Of a DNA stretch of 64,000 bases, positions 42,478-52,343 are shown in pieces. Every line of letters starts with the position of its first letter. Position 1 is the first letter of the stretch. The stretch comes from Saprospiraceae bacterium UBA2329 (GTDB lineage Bacteria; Bacteroidota; Bacteroidia; Chitinophagales; Saprospiraceae). The notes under the pieces are model-generated. The model made no database searches and was not told the origin of the DNA. It saw only the letters and a list, made by a program, of their open reading frames with translations. The DNA lies in contig DDUV01000010.1 of the NCBI GenBank assembly GCA_002344975.1, positions 1-64,000 of the forward strand, given 5' to 3'. A program made the position numbers and the translations under genes.

Positions 42478-42867
42478 ATGAGCCGCGCCTTATCCATCCA
42501 AATCCTTCTGGTCATCTCCGTACTCGTCATTGCCCTGCACCTCTGCATTCTGGCAGGTTGGATTCCTTATGAATATGCCTGGGGCGGCCGACTGAAAACA
42601 GCGCAGGAGATGTATGTCTTTGAATTTGTGTCCATTGCTGTCAATTTGTTGCTCATTTTCACTTTGTTGGCCAAAGGCCCCTATCCTCCATTCAAGCGCA
42701 CGCAACGCTGGGTCAACATTGTATTGTGGGTGTTTTTTATCCTCTTTTTACTCAACACAGTGGGCAACCTACTGGCCAAAACCAACTTTGAAAAATGGTT
42801 TGCGCTCGTCACTTTGTTGCTGGCCGGACTGATCGGCAATCTGCTTTTCCGGCGAACAAAGAAATGA
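42478..42867 (+). CDS. Four-helix membrane protein of unknown function
   Basis: The 129-aa product has membrane segments near residues 7-26, 43-62, 76-97 and 103-123 and ends in a basic tail FRRTKK. I do not recognise a named family. It is preceded by a partial promoter match (TATCTTG) and stands alone between the ArsR promoter region and the ATPase gene. Confidence 0.75.
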   Translation: MSRALSIQILLVISVLVIALHLCILAGWIPYEYAWGGRLKTAQEMYVFEFVSIAVNLLLIFTLLAKGPYPPFKRTQRWVNIVLWVFFILFLLNTVGNLLAKTNFEKWFALVTLLLAGLIGNLLFRRTKK

Positions 42868-42888
42868 ATTTTCGTTTTGTAAAACCCG

Positions 42889-42896
42889 TATCTTTG
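42889..42896 (+). promoter_or_regulatory. -7 box of the AAA/PD-(D/E)XK gene
   Basis: TATCTTTG is an exact TAnnTTTG match 18 nt before the ATG at 42915, giving a very short leader. Confidence 0.5.
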
Positions 42897-42914
42897 CAGT
42901 AAAACGCATACATC

Positions 42915-44597
42915 ATGCCCAAACGCTCGCCACTCGGTTCGTCAGACTTCAAAGAAATCATTGAAGACAACATGTACTATGTGGACAAGACTGCAATGGT
43001 GCGGTCCGTTTTGGAAGGCGCTAAAGTGCAACTCCACTGCCGCCCGCGTCGTTTCGGCAAAACGCTGAACCTCTCCACGCTGCGCTATTTCTTTGACTGT
43101 CAGGGCGAATACCGGCATCTTTTTGAGGGTTTGACCATAGCCGATGATGAGGAGATGACGACCCGGTATCAGGGCAAGTACCCGGTCATTACGCTGTCGT
43201 TCAAAGACGTGAAGATGGGGAGCTACACCTCCACGATACTGGGAATGGGCAGGCTTCTGTACTGGGAGTGGCGCCGGCACCAGCATCTGGAGGGTAGGCC
43301 CGACTACGACCGTAAGATAATTCTGATGCGGGAGGCCGCGGAGGCGGGCGAGCCTCGTGAACACCTCTTTGTGGAAAGCATCAAAGAATTGGCCAAGCTG
43401 CTGTACGAGCATCACAAGGCCCCTGTGCTGCTGCTGATAGACGAGTACGATACACCATTGGTGGACGCGTGGCTGAAAGGGTACTACAACGAAACAATTG
43501 AATTCATACGCCCACTATTAGCCAGTGTGTTCAAAGACAATGACGACATACTTTTCAAAGGCGTACTCACCGGCATCCTGCGGGTAGCCAAAGAGAGCCT
43601 ATTCAGCGGACTGAACAATTTTGTCGCCGAGGCGGGTTTAGAAGGGGATGACTTCCGTGACAAGTTTGGCTTCACCGAGCCGGAGGTCAAGGCCCTACTG
43701 GTTCATCGGGGCCTCAATGGCCGCGAGATGGACGATGTGCGCACCTGGTACGACGGCTACCGATACGGCAGCACCCCGATTTATAACCCCTGGTCCATAC
43801 TCAACTATGCCTTCGCTATGGAACCCAGCCTAAGGCCACACTGGGTAAACACCGGCGGCCACGACCTGCTCAAACGGCTCTTTTTCAATGAACAGTCTGG
43901 CATAAAAGACAAATTGGAAGAGCTGTTGCGCGGTGGCGCCATTGAGTTGTATGTGGATGAGTTTCTCACTTTTCGCGGCTTAGAGACCAACCCCGATGCT
44001 GTCGTCAGCTTGATGTACTTTGCCGGATATCTGCGGGTGGTGGGCGAGTTCAGGCGAGGAGACAGGATCATACGACAACTATCCATCCCCAACAGAGAGG
44101 TGAGGTTGGCTTACGAAGACACCCTCATGGCTTGGTTCAACGAGGATTTGGGGCGCTCTTTCAATGATACGCTCTTGGAGGCGCTGCTCGCGGGGCAGGT
44201 GCAGGCTTTTGGCGCATACCTCGCGGATTTTGTAGTCAAGGTGGTCAGTTTTTACGATACTGCCAAGGGCCGCGCCGAGCATTTCTACCACGCCTTCCTG
44301 CTGGGGCTGCTGGCCCGTTTGGACGCGAAGTACCGCATCCGCTCCAATCGGGAAAGCGGCTACGGGCGTTACGACATTTGTCTGATTCCCAAAAATGCTT
44401 CCCAAAGAGGCATTGTCATGGAAATAAAATCGCCGGCCATAGGCAGCAAAGAAACCTTAGAAGACTGCATTGTCGCCGCCCGCACTCAGGTATTAGATAA
44501 AAAATACGACGCGGAACTCACGGCTCACGGCGTGACGGACATCCTGCGATTGGCCATTGCGGTGGAGGGGAAGGAGCTGATCGTAGAGCAAGTTTAG
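42915..44597 (+). CDS. AAA-ATPase-like protein with PD-(D/E)XK nuclease domain
   Basis: The 560-aa protein belongs to the PF09820/PF08011-type group. It has a degenerate P-loop RPRRFGKT (residues 43-50) and Walker B PVLLLIDEYDTPL, then a C-terminal PD-(D/E)XK-like fold with YGRYDICLIPKN and the catalytic pair in VMEIKSP. These proteins occur in many copies in Bacteroidota and other gut and sludge bacteria. They are thought to be mobile or selfish, or defence-linked, but their function is not established. It has its own promoter box and no partner gene. Confidence 0.9.
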   Translation: MPKRSPLGSSDFKEIIEDNMYYVDKTAMVRSVLEGAKVQLHCRPRRFGKTLNLSTLRYFFDCQGEYRHLFEGLTIADDEEMTTRYQGKYPVITLSFKDVKMGSYTSTILGMGRLLYWEWRRHQHLEGRPDYDRKIILMREAAEAGEPREHLFVESIKELAKLLYEHHKAPVLLLIDEYDTPLVDAWLKGYYNETIEFIRPLLASVFKDNDDILFKGVLTGILRVAKESLFSGLNNFVAEAGLEGDDFRDKFGFTEPEVKALLVHRGLNGREMDDVRTWYDGYRYGSTPIYNPWSILNYAFAMEPSLRPHWVNTGGHDLLKRLFFNEQSGIKDKLEELLRGGAIELYVDEFLTFRGLETNPDAVVSLMYFAGYLRVVGEFRRGDRIIRQLSIPNREVRLAYEDTLMAWFNEDLGRSFNDTLLEALLAGQVQAFGAYLADFVVKVVSFYDTAKGRAEHFYHAFLLGLLARLDAKYRIRSNRESGYGRYDICLIPKNASQRGIVMEIKSPAIGSKETLEDCIVAARTQVLDKKYDAELTAHGVTDILRLAIAVEGKELIVEQV

Positions 44598-44697
44598 CGG
44601 TCATCGGCTTCGCCAGTTCATCTGCACTTCGCGCGGAATCGGCTGCGTTGGTTTATCGCAGTTTTACTACCTTTACATTCCCTAACGCACGCCTTTC

Positions 44698-46404
44698 ATG
44701 TCAAGCAGCAGCAAAATATACCAGCACGTCATACCCGACATTGAAAACTGGCCCATCTTCCGGCTCAGTGAAGACCGCCGAAGTTTTGTAGCCGAGGTGC
44801 AGGAATTTACTGTGCAACGCCTGCTGGAACACGGCACGCCGGAAGTAACCGATATGCTCTCGAAAACCGTGTTTCAGGAGCGGGTGCGCATCAAAGAAGA
44901 ACCCTGGAAAGTGGACCCGCCCAATGAGCGGCAATTTTGGCGACGCATTCGCAAACGCCTGATTCAACACTCATTAGATGCCCCCAATGAGGAAGCTACC
45001 CAAAACAACGAGGAGATTTTGCAACTCATCGTCAATCGCTACGCAGAGGAGATTGTGGGTACATTTCGCATCGGCACGTTTTTGTTTGCCCGGCGTTTTC
45101 TCACGCTTTTTTTCACCCGCCTGCTCAATACGGCAGCCGGCGGCAGTCTCTTCGGCAGTAAATACCGGCTACAGGATCGCCTCTTGGTAACGGGGCGCAC
45201 CGAGGCTGTGCGGGGCTTGTTTGCCAAAGGAACGGTGGTGGTGGTGCCCACGCATTTCAGCAATTTGGACTCCATCCTCATCGGTTTTGCGATGGACTCC
45301 TTTGCCGGATTGCCTTCGTTCTCCTACGGCGCGGGGCTGAATCTTTACAATACAGGCTACACGGCCTACTTTATGAACCGTCTGGGCGCTTATCGGGTGG
45401 ACCGGCGCAAGAAAAACCCCATCTACCTGGAGACGCTCAAGAGCATGTCGAACCTGAGCATACAGCGCGGCACCAACAGCCTGTTCTTTCCCGGCGGCAC
45501 CCGCTCGCGTTCGGGCGCGTTGGAAACCAAGCTCAAAATGGGCTTGCTCGGCACCGTCGTAGAGGCGCAGCGGGCTTTGTACGAAAAAGGCGAAAACACG
45601 AAAATCTTTGTGGTGCCGGCCATTCTGGGATACCATTTTGTACTGGAAGCGCCTTACCTCGTCGAGCAGTACCTGCGGCAAGTGGGCAAGGAGCGTTACA
45701 TCAAATCGCAGGACGCATTTTACAGCGTCACCCAGTTGCTCAAATTCACCTGGCAGTTTTTTTCGCAATCCAGCGACATCAACGTGTCGTTCGGGCAGCC
45801 GATGGACGTGCTGGGCAATCCCGTGGATGCAGAGGGCATGAGCTACGATCAGCACGGCAATCCCATTGATGTGCGCGAGTATTTTCTTGGCGGCGAGAGC
45901 GTAAACGAAGACCTCCAACGCGAAACGGAATACACCAAAATTCTGGCCGACCGCATCGTAGAGCGCTATCACAAAGACAACCTCGTGCTGAGCAGTCATT
46001 TGGTGGCTTTTGCGGCTTTCCAACTGCTGAAACGCCAAAACCCGCGCCTCGATCTCTACGGCATCCTCCGACTGCCCGTGGACGAGTACATCTTTTCCAC
46101 CGAAGCCCTCACCGATGTGGTGGGCCAATTGCAACAACTTCTCATCGAGTTGCACACCGACGGCCATATTCAACTCTCCGACATCCTCTACGCCACGCCG
46201 GAGGAAATCATTCAGCACGGCATCAGGCACCTCGGCGCTTACCATGTGGACAAGCCGCTGCGGTACAACAAAGCCGGCGAAATCGTCAGCGATAGTTTCA
46301 ATCTCTTGTTTTTTTATCACAACCGCCTCTCCACCTACGGGTGGGAAAACCATATTCAATGGCGCAAACGCGCTATGGAAGAAGTGGCGCCCGGCGACGA
46401 CTGA
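44698..46404 (+). CDS. Glycerol-3-phosphate/1-acylglycerol-type acyltransferase
   Basis: The 568-aa protein has the acyltransferase motif H-x4-D at H186-FSNL-D191 and the second block FFPGGTRSRSG (the phosphate-binding EGTRSR-like motif). A long C-terminal region follows. This resembles large PlsB-type or plant-type glycerol-phosphate acyltransferases of phospholipid synthesis at the inner membrane. Residues 100-160 before the motif include a hydrophobic segment that may anchor it. The exonuclease gene follows after 35 nt. Confidence 0.88.
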   Translation: MSSSSKIYQHVIPDIENWPIFRLSEDRRSFVAEVQEFTVQRLLEHGTPEVTDMLSKTVFQERVRIKEEPWKVDPPNERQFWRRIRKRLIQHSLDAPNEEATQNNEEILQLIVNRYAEEIVGTFRIGTFLFARRFLTLFFTRLLNTAAGGSLFGSKYRLQDRLLVTGRTEAVRGLFAKGTVVVVPTHFSNLDSILIGFAMDSFAGLPSFSYGAGLNLYNTGYTAYFMNRLGAYRVDRRKKNPIYLETLKSMSNLSIQRGTNSLFFPGGTRSRSGALETKLKMGLLGTVVEAQRALYEKGENTKIFVVPAILGYHFVLEAPYLVEQYLRQVGKERYIKSQDAFYSVTQLLKFTWQFFSQSSDINVSFGQPMDVLGNPVDAEGMSYDQHGNPIDVREYFLGGESVNEDLQRETEYTKILADRIVERYHKDNLVLSSHLVAFAAFQLLKRQNPRLDLYGILRLPVDEYIFSTEALTDVVGQLQQLLIELHTDGHIQLSDILYATPEEIIQHGIRHLGAYHVDKPLRYNKAGEIVSDSFNLLFFYHNRLSTYGWENHIQWRKRAMEEVAPGDD

Positions 46405-46439
46405 ACCGGCGCAAAACCAGAGGCCAAGCACAGCATCCC

Positions 46440-46985
46440 ATGACCTTTATCATTTACGATCTGGAGGCAACCTGCTGGGAAGGGCGACCGCCCACCGTAG
46501 TGCAGGAAATTATAGAAATCGGCGCCCTGAAATTGGACGACTACGGCGATGTGGAAGATTCCTTCAACGCTTTCATCAAGCCGGTCATTCACCCGCAGTT
46601 GTCGCATTTCTGCCAAAAACTGACCTCTATCACTCAGGTGGATGTGAACCGGGCTTCTACTTTTCCAAAAGTCATTGAGCGCTTCACCGAATGGATTGGC
46701 GTGGATGAGGGCGAAGATTACCTGCTTTGTTCCTGGGGCGGCTTCGATAAGCGCATGTTCATTCAGGACTGCCAATTGCACCGCTTGGAGCACGACTGGG
46801 TACAGGCGCATATCAATCTCAAGGATCAATACCACCAGTTCAAACGCCTCAACAAAGCGCGCAGCCTTCGCCATGTGGTGGAGTTGGAGGGCTTCGAGTT
46901 CACGGGCACTTACCACCGGGGCATTTCCGACGCGGAGAATCTGGCCAAGGTTTTTGTGAAGTATTTGGATGTGTGGCAGTATTAG
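46440..46985 (+). CDS. DEDDh 3'-5' exonuclease (ERI-1/KapD-like)
   Basis: The 181-aa protein opens FIIYDLEATCWEG with catalytic Asp/Glu, then IIEIGALKLDDYG, a middle SWGGFDKRMF, and TGTYHRGISDAENLAKVF with the His/Asp of the last motif. It matches the ERI-1/KapD-like exonuclease group acting on RNA or DNA ends. ATG 46440 is chosen; the longer frame overlaps the acyltransferase gene. Confidence 0.9.
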   Translation: MTFIIYDLEATCWEGRPPTVVQEIIEIGALKLDDYGDVEDSFNAFIKPVIHPQLSHFCQKLTSITQVDVNRASTFPKVIERFTEWIGVDEGEDYLLCSWGGFDKRMFIQDCQLHRLEHDWVQAHINLKDQYHQFKRLNKARSLRHVVELEGFEFTGTYHRGISDAENLAKVFVKYLDVWQY

Positions 46986-46990
46986 CAGGG

Positions 46991-47160
46991 GTAAGTGGTG
47001 AGTGGTGAGGGGTGCAGCAGGGGTGAGTGAGTGAGAGGTGAGGGGTGCGGCTCTCGGCTGCTCATTGCGCCAAAGCGGGTGGATGGATGTAGTTTTTGAT
47101 CAAACCTGCTGGCGCAAGATTCCATCTTGTGCCGCTATTCGGCGGGTTCTACCCGCTGCC
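46991..47160 (+). repeat. GGTGAGT-type heptads and two small hairpins
   Basis: GTAAGTG, GTGAGTG, GTGAGGG, GTGCAGC, AGGGGTG and relatives run to about 47050. They are followed by GGCGCAAGAT/ATCTTGTGCC (47111-47133, one wobble pair) and GCGGGT/ACCCGC (47142-47156). The 535-nt gap to the next gene otherwise holds the terminator at 47195 and AT-rich DNA, with no gene seen. Confidence 0.7.
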
Positions 47161-47194
47161 GTTCATTTTTATATAAGCCTGAACTTCCAAAAAA

Positions 47195-47227
47195 AAGAGC
47201 GAAGACAATAAAAATTGCTTCGCTCTT
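47195..47227. terminator. Bidirectional terminator-like hairpin
   Basis: AAGAGCGAAG (47195-47204) pairs exactly with CTTCGCTCTT (47218-47227), and CAAT/ATTG extends the stem inside. On the minus strand it is followed by a T run; on the plus strand it probably ends the acyltransferase-exonuclease transcript. Confidence 0.75.
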
Positions 47228-47520
47228 ATAAGAAATCACCCGACTGTTATTATGAAGATAATAATAGTGCCGTTTTTGATGGTTGCTGCCCGTCTTTTTG
47301 AATGAAATGGAGGCCAGAAACCTGCTGTTTTTGTAACGGGAGGCAATATAGGAGTATTTTTATTTCTCATGCAATTGTTCTGCAAAAAAAATCTTTTTCG
47401 CCATAATCGGCCAGCGGCGGCGACAGGCCCCTTATTTTATGCGCAACACAGCCGACAGGAAGCTACGCCGTATCGGGCAAGTGCCGAAAAAAGGGCATCT
47501 TTGCGCAAAATACAGCATTC

Positions 47521-49488
47521 ATGAACAGAATTATCATGGCGGCCCTCTTATCGTTCGGGGCTTATCTCACCACCGCGCAAACATTGGTTATCAATGAATT
47601 GGACTGCGACACGCCCGGCATTGACGATAAAGAGTTTGTAGAACTCCGCTCAGAAACGCCTCACTTTCCGCTTGACGGATATGTGCTGGCATTCTTCAAC
47701 GGTTCGGCGGCGGGCGCCAATTCCAGCTACATGGTTTTCGATCTGGCTGGTTATACCACCGACATCAACGGCCTGCTGCTCATCGGCAGCGCCACGGTAG
47801 TGCCTTCACCGCAATATCTTATTGCCCCCAACCTCATCCAAAACGGCGCCGATGCTCTGGCCATTTATCAGCGCAGTGTGGAGGATTTTCCCGAAGGAAC
47901 GCTCGCTTTTGTTGACCAAACATTGATAGACGTACTCATTTACGGCACCAACGACGCCGACGCCACCGGGCTGATTTCCATTTTTCAGGCATTCCGCCCC
48001 GGCATTCAACAAGCCAACGAAGGGCCGGGCAACAATACCGCCTCCATTCAGCGCAACAACAACGGCACTTACTTTTCCGGCCCGCCCACGCCCCGCCGCC
48101 TCAACGACGGCAGCGGCATTGTCCTCAACGGCGTCCTCACTTCGCTGCCGCAAACCCAGTACGATGAAGGCGCGGAAATTCCATTCACTTTTTCACTGGA
48201 ACAGGCTGTTGCTCAAGACATAACGATTCTTTTTTCGCTCAGCAACGGCACATTCGGCCCTGCCGATTTCAGCGGCGATACCAGCGTAGTGATTCCTGCC
48301 GGCCAGCTTTCCGCAACGACCACCATTACCATTCTGGACGACGACGACGATGAAGGCGACGAAGTGGCCGTGTTTCGACTGGCGCCCCTGCCCGCCGAGT
48401 TTCTGATTCTGAACAACAACCGCCCCGTCCGAATCGTGGACAATGACTTCCGGGTAGCGCCTTTCGGTACGCCGCTCCAGCCCAGCTTCGGCATCGTAAC
48501 AGGCACGCAACCAGATAATTATTATGAAACCCTGAACGGACTCAGCGGCCCGGAACTCCGGCAGGCGCTCCAAAACATCATTGCCAACCCATCGGTGGTA
48601 CGCGCTCAAACCTACGCCGACCTCGTGGACATGCTGAAAGAGGCCGACCAAAACCCGCTGAACAGCAATCAGGTATGGCTCGTCTATACCGAACGGGGAC
48701 GTGCCAAAATAGACTTCCAAACCACCTCGGCCAATACCGGCGTATGGAACCGGGAGCACGCCTTCCCACGCTCGCGCGGCGGCTTCGGCAGCATTGACCT
48801 CGACTCGCTGGCCGACGGCAGAGACATTTTCTGGCCCACCAATGCCGACTCCCTCCGCCATGCCAATTCCGATGCCCACGCCATCCGCGCTGAAGACGCC
48901 GCTGAAAACAGCAATCGCGGCAACCGTTTCTACGGCCAATACAGCGGTCCCGCCGGCAACATGGGCAGTTTCAAGGGCGATATGGCCCGCAGTGTTTTAT
49001 ACATCGCGGTGCGCTACAACGGCTTGGACGTAGTGCCCGGCTACCCCGAAGGCATGGTGGGGCTGTTTGGGCATTTGGACACCCTCCTGCAATGGCATCG
49101 CAACGACCCGCCCGACGACTACGAAATGAACCGCAACAACGTGGTGTATTCCTGGCAGTTCAACCGGAATCCGTTCATAGATCAGCCGGAATTGGTGGAA
49201 TACCTGTGGGGCAACAACCTTGGGCAGGCTTGGCAAAACCAGTTGACGACCAATGTTTTAAACGATCCCCGCCTCTCTGTTTTCCCCAATCCGACAAAGG
49301 GCGCCATACACATTCGCGGCATCAGCGAACCGGCTCAGGTGGAGGTTTTCAACGCGCAAGGACGACGGGTGGCCATGCGCCGCATCAGCAGCGACGATGC
49401 GCTGACCTTAGACACAGGCCCCGGCTGGTATGTGGTAAAAGTGTATATGGCGGGCAGAAATTCTGTGTATAAGGTGTTGGCGCATTGA
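47521..49488 (+). CDS. Secreted endonuclease I family protein with T9SS sorting domain
   Basis: The 655-aa protein has a signal peptide (cut near TAQT) and a lamin-tail-like N-terminal domain (LVINELDCDTPGIDDKEFVEL). A Calx-beta-like strand region (residues about 205-300, DDDDDEGDE) and an endonuclease I domain with the motif WNREHAFPRSRG (catalytic H413) follow. A short type A sorting signal closes it (VFPNPTKGAIHIRG...GWYVVKVYM). It likely degrades extracellular nucleic acid at the cell surface or outside. A CATCTTTG box lies just upstream. Confidence 0.9.
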   Translation: MNRIIMAALLSFGAYLTTAQTLVINELDCDTPGIDDKEFVELRSETPHFPLDGYVLAFFNGSAAGANSSYMVFDLAGYTTDINGLLLIGSATVVPSPQYLIAPNLIQNGADALAIYQRSVEDFPEGTLAFVDQTLIDVLIYGTNDADATGLISIFQAFRPGIQQANEGPGNNTASIQRNNNGTYFSGPPTPRRLNDGSGIVLNGVLTSLPQTQYDEGAEIPFTFSLEQAVAQDITILFSLSNGTFGPADFSGDTSVVIPAGQLSATTTITILDDDDDEGDEVAVFRLAPLPAEFLILNNNRPVRIVDNDFRVAPFGTPLQPSFGIVTGTQPDNYYETLNGLSGPELRQALQNIIANPSVVRAQTYADLVDMLKEADQNPLNSNQVWLVYTERGRAKIDFQTTSANTGVWNREHAFPRSRGGFGSIDLDSLADGRDIFWPTNADSLRHANSDAHAIRAEDAAENSNRGNRFYGQYSGPAGNMGSFKGDMARSVLYIAVRYNGLDVVPGYPEGMVGLFGHLDTLLQWHRNDPPDDYEMNRNNVVYSWQFNRNPFIDQPELVEYLWGNNLGQAWQNQLTTNVLNDPRLSVFPNPTKGAIHIRGISEPAQVEVFNAQGRRVAMRRISSDDALTLDTGPGWYVVKVYMAGRNSVYKVLAH

Positions 49489-49537
49489 AGCAAAGGCGCC
49501 TCTAATCTTTAGTAATGTCATTAAAAACCAGTACATT

Positions 49538-50788
49538 ATGAAAGCGATTCTTTACTCCGTTTGTATGACTGTTGTTTTTATTTCATCCTGCAACCTGTTC
49601 GGAGACGACAATTCCTGTGTGCCGCCGGACGAAGACCACGACACAACGGTAATTGTGGAAGTGCCGGGAGCAGGCAATGGTTGCACGGAAGTGAGCGAGG
49701 GGTATGAGATTTCCCTCCGTTGGCCCTCCGCTGCCGGAAATAAAGGAACCGGGCGCAAGTTTCAGTTTACCAACACCGATGGTTTTATCATCAAAGAGGG
49801 CGAGTCGGGCAATCGGGACACCCCTGATATTACGCTCATTGCCACAGCCCGTTCGCCGGCCGCTGCGCTCATCAGCGTATTTGCCTACAATGACTGCGGG
49901 CAGAGCAATGTCGGGCAAGCCTCGGTCAAAGTGCGCAGAACGCCGCCGTTTAAAGTCAATTCCAACATTCAACTGCCTCAAGCTCTGGCCCATGCTGCCA
50001 CATTTACCCACAACGGTAAAGGATATATCATAGGCGGAGCGGCGGAAGGCACGACGGGCCTGGCTCCCGCTTGGGTTTATACTCCTGCTGTCAATCGCTT
50101 GGAACAATTGCCCGCTGTATTTTCAGGCAGTGTGGAATCTGCTGCCGTAGTAGGAGACACCGTTTACGTTGTCGGCAATGGAGGCCGCGAAATTCAGGTG
50201 GGCCATATACCGAGCAATACCAAAGTGAGAACCATCAACCATGCCATTCCCCATCAGGATGTATTACACAACACTGTCTGGGCGTTCTCGCATGGCAGCA
50301 AGGTCTATTTCGGGCCGGTGGCGCCCGGTGCTCATATCATGTCTTATGATGTTGCTACCGGAGATATTGCAACTGCGCGATCTTTAACTATCGCGGCCAC
50401 ACAAGCCTGCCGCGCCGCTGTTTTTCACAACAACAGCATACACTACTTTTTCGCCGGAGGTATGGCCTACACATACAATTTGGAAATGAGCCAGCCTTTT
50501 TCGTATTTTTCAGCCCCGGCAGCAGGTTCAACCAATGCTGTCACTGCTTTTTCTGTAAACAACCAGGCGTATCTGGTCACTTCCGACATGTACTACGCCT
50601 TTAATCCTTCCAATCGTTCGTTCATGCGCGCCGAGGTATTCAACGGCAGCGATTGTTTCCCCACAGGCTGGATCGGGCCTACATATTCAATCACCAACTT
50701 CGTACTCAACAACAGGGTTTACTTTTTTGGGGGCAGGAGCAACCCGACAGGAGCAGGGAGCACGGATTTCTTCGGAATACAATTTTGA
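49538..50788 (+). CDS. Kelch-like beta-propeller lipoprotein
   Basis: The 416-aa product has a lipoprotein signal ending ISSC-N at residue 18. An Ig-like region contains GCTEVSEGYEISLRW, and a propeller has kelch-type turns (GKGYIIGGAAEG, GDTVYVVGNGG, NNQAYLVTSDMYYAFNP, NNRVYFFGGRSN). Such lipoproteins are surface-exposed or periplasmic binding modules. No enzymatic motif is seen. It may be cotranscribed with the nuclease 49 nt upstream. Confidence 0.78.
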   Translation: MKAILYSVCMTVVFISSCNLFGDDNSCVPPDEDHDTTVIVEVPGAGNGCTEVSEGYEISLRWPSAAGNKGTGRKFQFTNTDGFIIKEGESGNRDTPDITLIATARSPAAALISVFAYNDCGQSNVGQASVKVRRTPPFKVNSNIQLPQALAHAATFTHNGKGYIIGGAAEGTTGLAPAWVYTPAVNRLEQLPAVFSGSVESAAVVGDTVYVVGNGGREIQVGHIPSNTKVRTINHAIPHQDVLHNTVWAFSHGSKVYFGPVAPGAHIMSYDVATGDIATARSLTIAATQACRAAVFHNNSIHYFFAGGMAYTYNLEMSQPFSYFSAPAAGSTNAVTAFSVNNQAYLVTSDMYYAFNPSNRSFMRAEVFNGSDCFPTGWIGPTYSITNFVLNNRVYFFGGRSNPTGAGSTDFFGIQF

Positions 50789-50862
50789 GGGGTGAGTAAC
50801 AGGCTTCAAAACGCACGATACTTTTCTAAAAAGCTCAAACAGTCATCAATACTTTTATAATT

Positions 50863-51522
50863 ATGTCTCCTTCAAATCAACTTCGCATTTATCTCATTGC
50901 CGCCGTGCTTTACCTGGCTGGTATTTACTTCTTGCCGGACTCTGCCCGCATAATTTTCAAGGCGCTGCTGGTACCCATGTTACTCAATGCAGTATGGAAT
51001 ACCCGTGCCTTTTCAGGCAAAAACCTGCTGATGGCGGCGCTGTTTTTTTCCTTTGCAGGAGACGTGAGCATTGAGTTCAACTTCATAGCGGGCTTGGTGT
51101 CGTTTCTCACGGCGCACCTGTTTTACATCGCCTTGTTTTACAAGCTCATATCGGGCAGCCCAAGAAGCAGGCCGCTGATGTATGCCGGCTGGGCGCTGCT
51201 GGCGGCGTATCTGGGCTGGTTTTTGTATCAATTATTGCCGGTGGCCGGAGCTTTGCAGATTCCGGTAGCCGTTTACGGTCTCGTCATCGGCAGCATGTTG
51301 GCGCTGGCCATGGCGGGTTATTCTTATTGGTCGAAAAGAGCGGCGCTGTGGATCATAGGCGGCGCGGTGCTGTTTGTGGCCTCCGACAGTTTGCTGGCCT
51401 GGGATAAGTTTTATGCAGAACTGCCCTTTGCGCGGCTGTTGGTGATGAGCACTTACCTGTCGGCGCAATATGCCATTACCGTAGGGGTGTTGAAGCAAAC
51501 GGGCGTAAAAAACGAAGGGTAG
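50863..51522 (+). CDS. Lysoplasmalogenase (YhhN family)
   Basis: The 219-aa membrane protein has eight hydrophobic segments and the YhhN signature pattern: SFAGDVSIEF early, and GAVLFVASDSLLAWDKF, where two aspartates are thought to be catalytic. The family hydrolyses the vinyl-ether bond of lysoplasmalogens. Length is typical. It is convergent with the aldolase gene. Confidence 0.92.
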   Translation: MSPSNQLRIYLIAAVLYLAGIYFLPDSARIIFKALLVPMLLNAVWNTRAFSGKNLLMAALFFSFAGDVSIEFNFIAGLVSFLTAHLFYIALFYKLISGSPRSRPLMYAGWALLAAYLGWFLYQLLPVAGALQIPVAVYGLVIGSMLALAMAGYSYWSKRAALWIIGGAVLFVASDSLLAWDKFYAELPFARLLVMSTYLSAQYAITVGVLKQTGVKNEG

Positions 51523-51619
51523 CGTGATGCTACCCCTCGCATAATTGGTATATGTAGAAAGCCTCTGCGTATGATGGAGCCGCCGAAAAAACGAGCGGCT
51601 GCAATGGCTGATAAAATAC

Positions 51620-52285
51620 TTATTTAGAAACGGCCTCTGCTTTGCGGTGATCGGCCAGAAACTGCTCCAATCCGATGTCGGTGAGCGGGTGCTTGAGCAA
51701 ACCCAGAATCGAAGACAAAGGACAGGTCACTACATCTGCGCCGGCCAGAGCAGCGTCCACAATATGCTTTCCATTGCGGATGGAGGCGGCCAGAATGCGC
51801 GTTTCGAAGCCCTGAATACCATAGATTTCCGCAATTTGGCGAATCAACTCCATGCCGTCCCAAGAAACATCATCTATGCGACCGATGAAGGGAGAGACAT
51901 AAGTAGCGCCCGCCTTGGCTGCCAGAATGGCCTGTCCGGCAGAAAACACCAACGTACAATTGGTGCGGATGCCGTTGTCGCGGAAATAACTCATGGCTTT
52001 GACGCCCTCCTTAATCATAGGCACTTTTACCACGATATTGGGAGCGATGAGCGAGAGCCTTTTGCCCTCGGCCGTGATGCCGTCGAAATCGGTGGAGATG
52101 ACCTCCGCACTGACGTCGCCGTCCACCAATTTACAAATTTTTTCGTAGTGTTTCAGAATATTGGCCTCACCAGTGATGCCTTCTTTGGCCATGAGGGAGG
52201 GGTTGGTAGTCACGCCGTCAAGGATGCCCAAATCGCGTGCTTCTTTGATTTGATCCAAGCTGGCTGTATCTATAAAAAACTGCAT
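51620..52285 (-). CDS. fsa: Transaldolase / fructose-6-phosphate aldolase-like
   Basis: The 221-aa protein is the short transaldolase type. It opens MQFFIDTASLDQIKEA and continues GVTTNPSLMAKEG; the Schiff-base lysine is K87 in NIVVKVPM, and TLVFSAGQAILAAKAGATYVSPFIGRIDD is quoted here only in part. It may act as fructose-6-phosphate aldolase or as transaldolase in the pentose phosphate pathway. I chose ATG 52285, which follows the promoter box at 52303-52310. Confidence 0.94.
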   Translation of the reverse strand: MQFFIDTASLDQIKEARDLGILDGVTTNPSLMAKEGITGEANILKHYEKICKLVDGDVSAEVISTDFDGITAEGKRLSLIAPNIVVKVPMIKEGVKAMSYFRDNGIRTNCTLVFSAGQAILAAKAGATYVSPFIGRIDDVSWDGMELIRQIAEIYGIQGFETRILAASIRNGKHIVDAALAGADVVTCPLSSILGLLKHPLTDIGLEQFLADHRKAEAVSK

Positions 52286-52302
52286 GGCGACGAATTGTGT
52301 CG

Positions 52303-52310
52303 CAAAGATA
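52303..52310 (-). promoter_or_regulatory. -7 box of the transaldolase gene
   Basis: TATCTTTG on the minus strand is an exact match, 17 nt before the ATG. It lies between the SRP RNA terminator and the gene. Confidence 0.55.
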
Positions 52311-52343
52311 AAACAAACTTTGAAAGAAAGAACGGAATGGGGT

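Noticed and set aside
42915..44597. AAA/PD-(D/E)XK protein as a defence system
   Set aside because: It stands alone without partner genes, and the family is widespread with no proven defence role.
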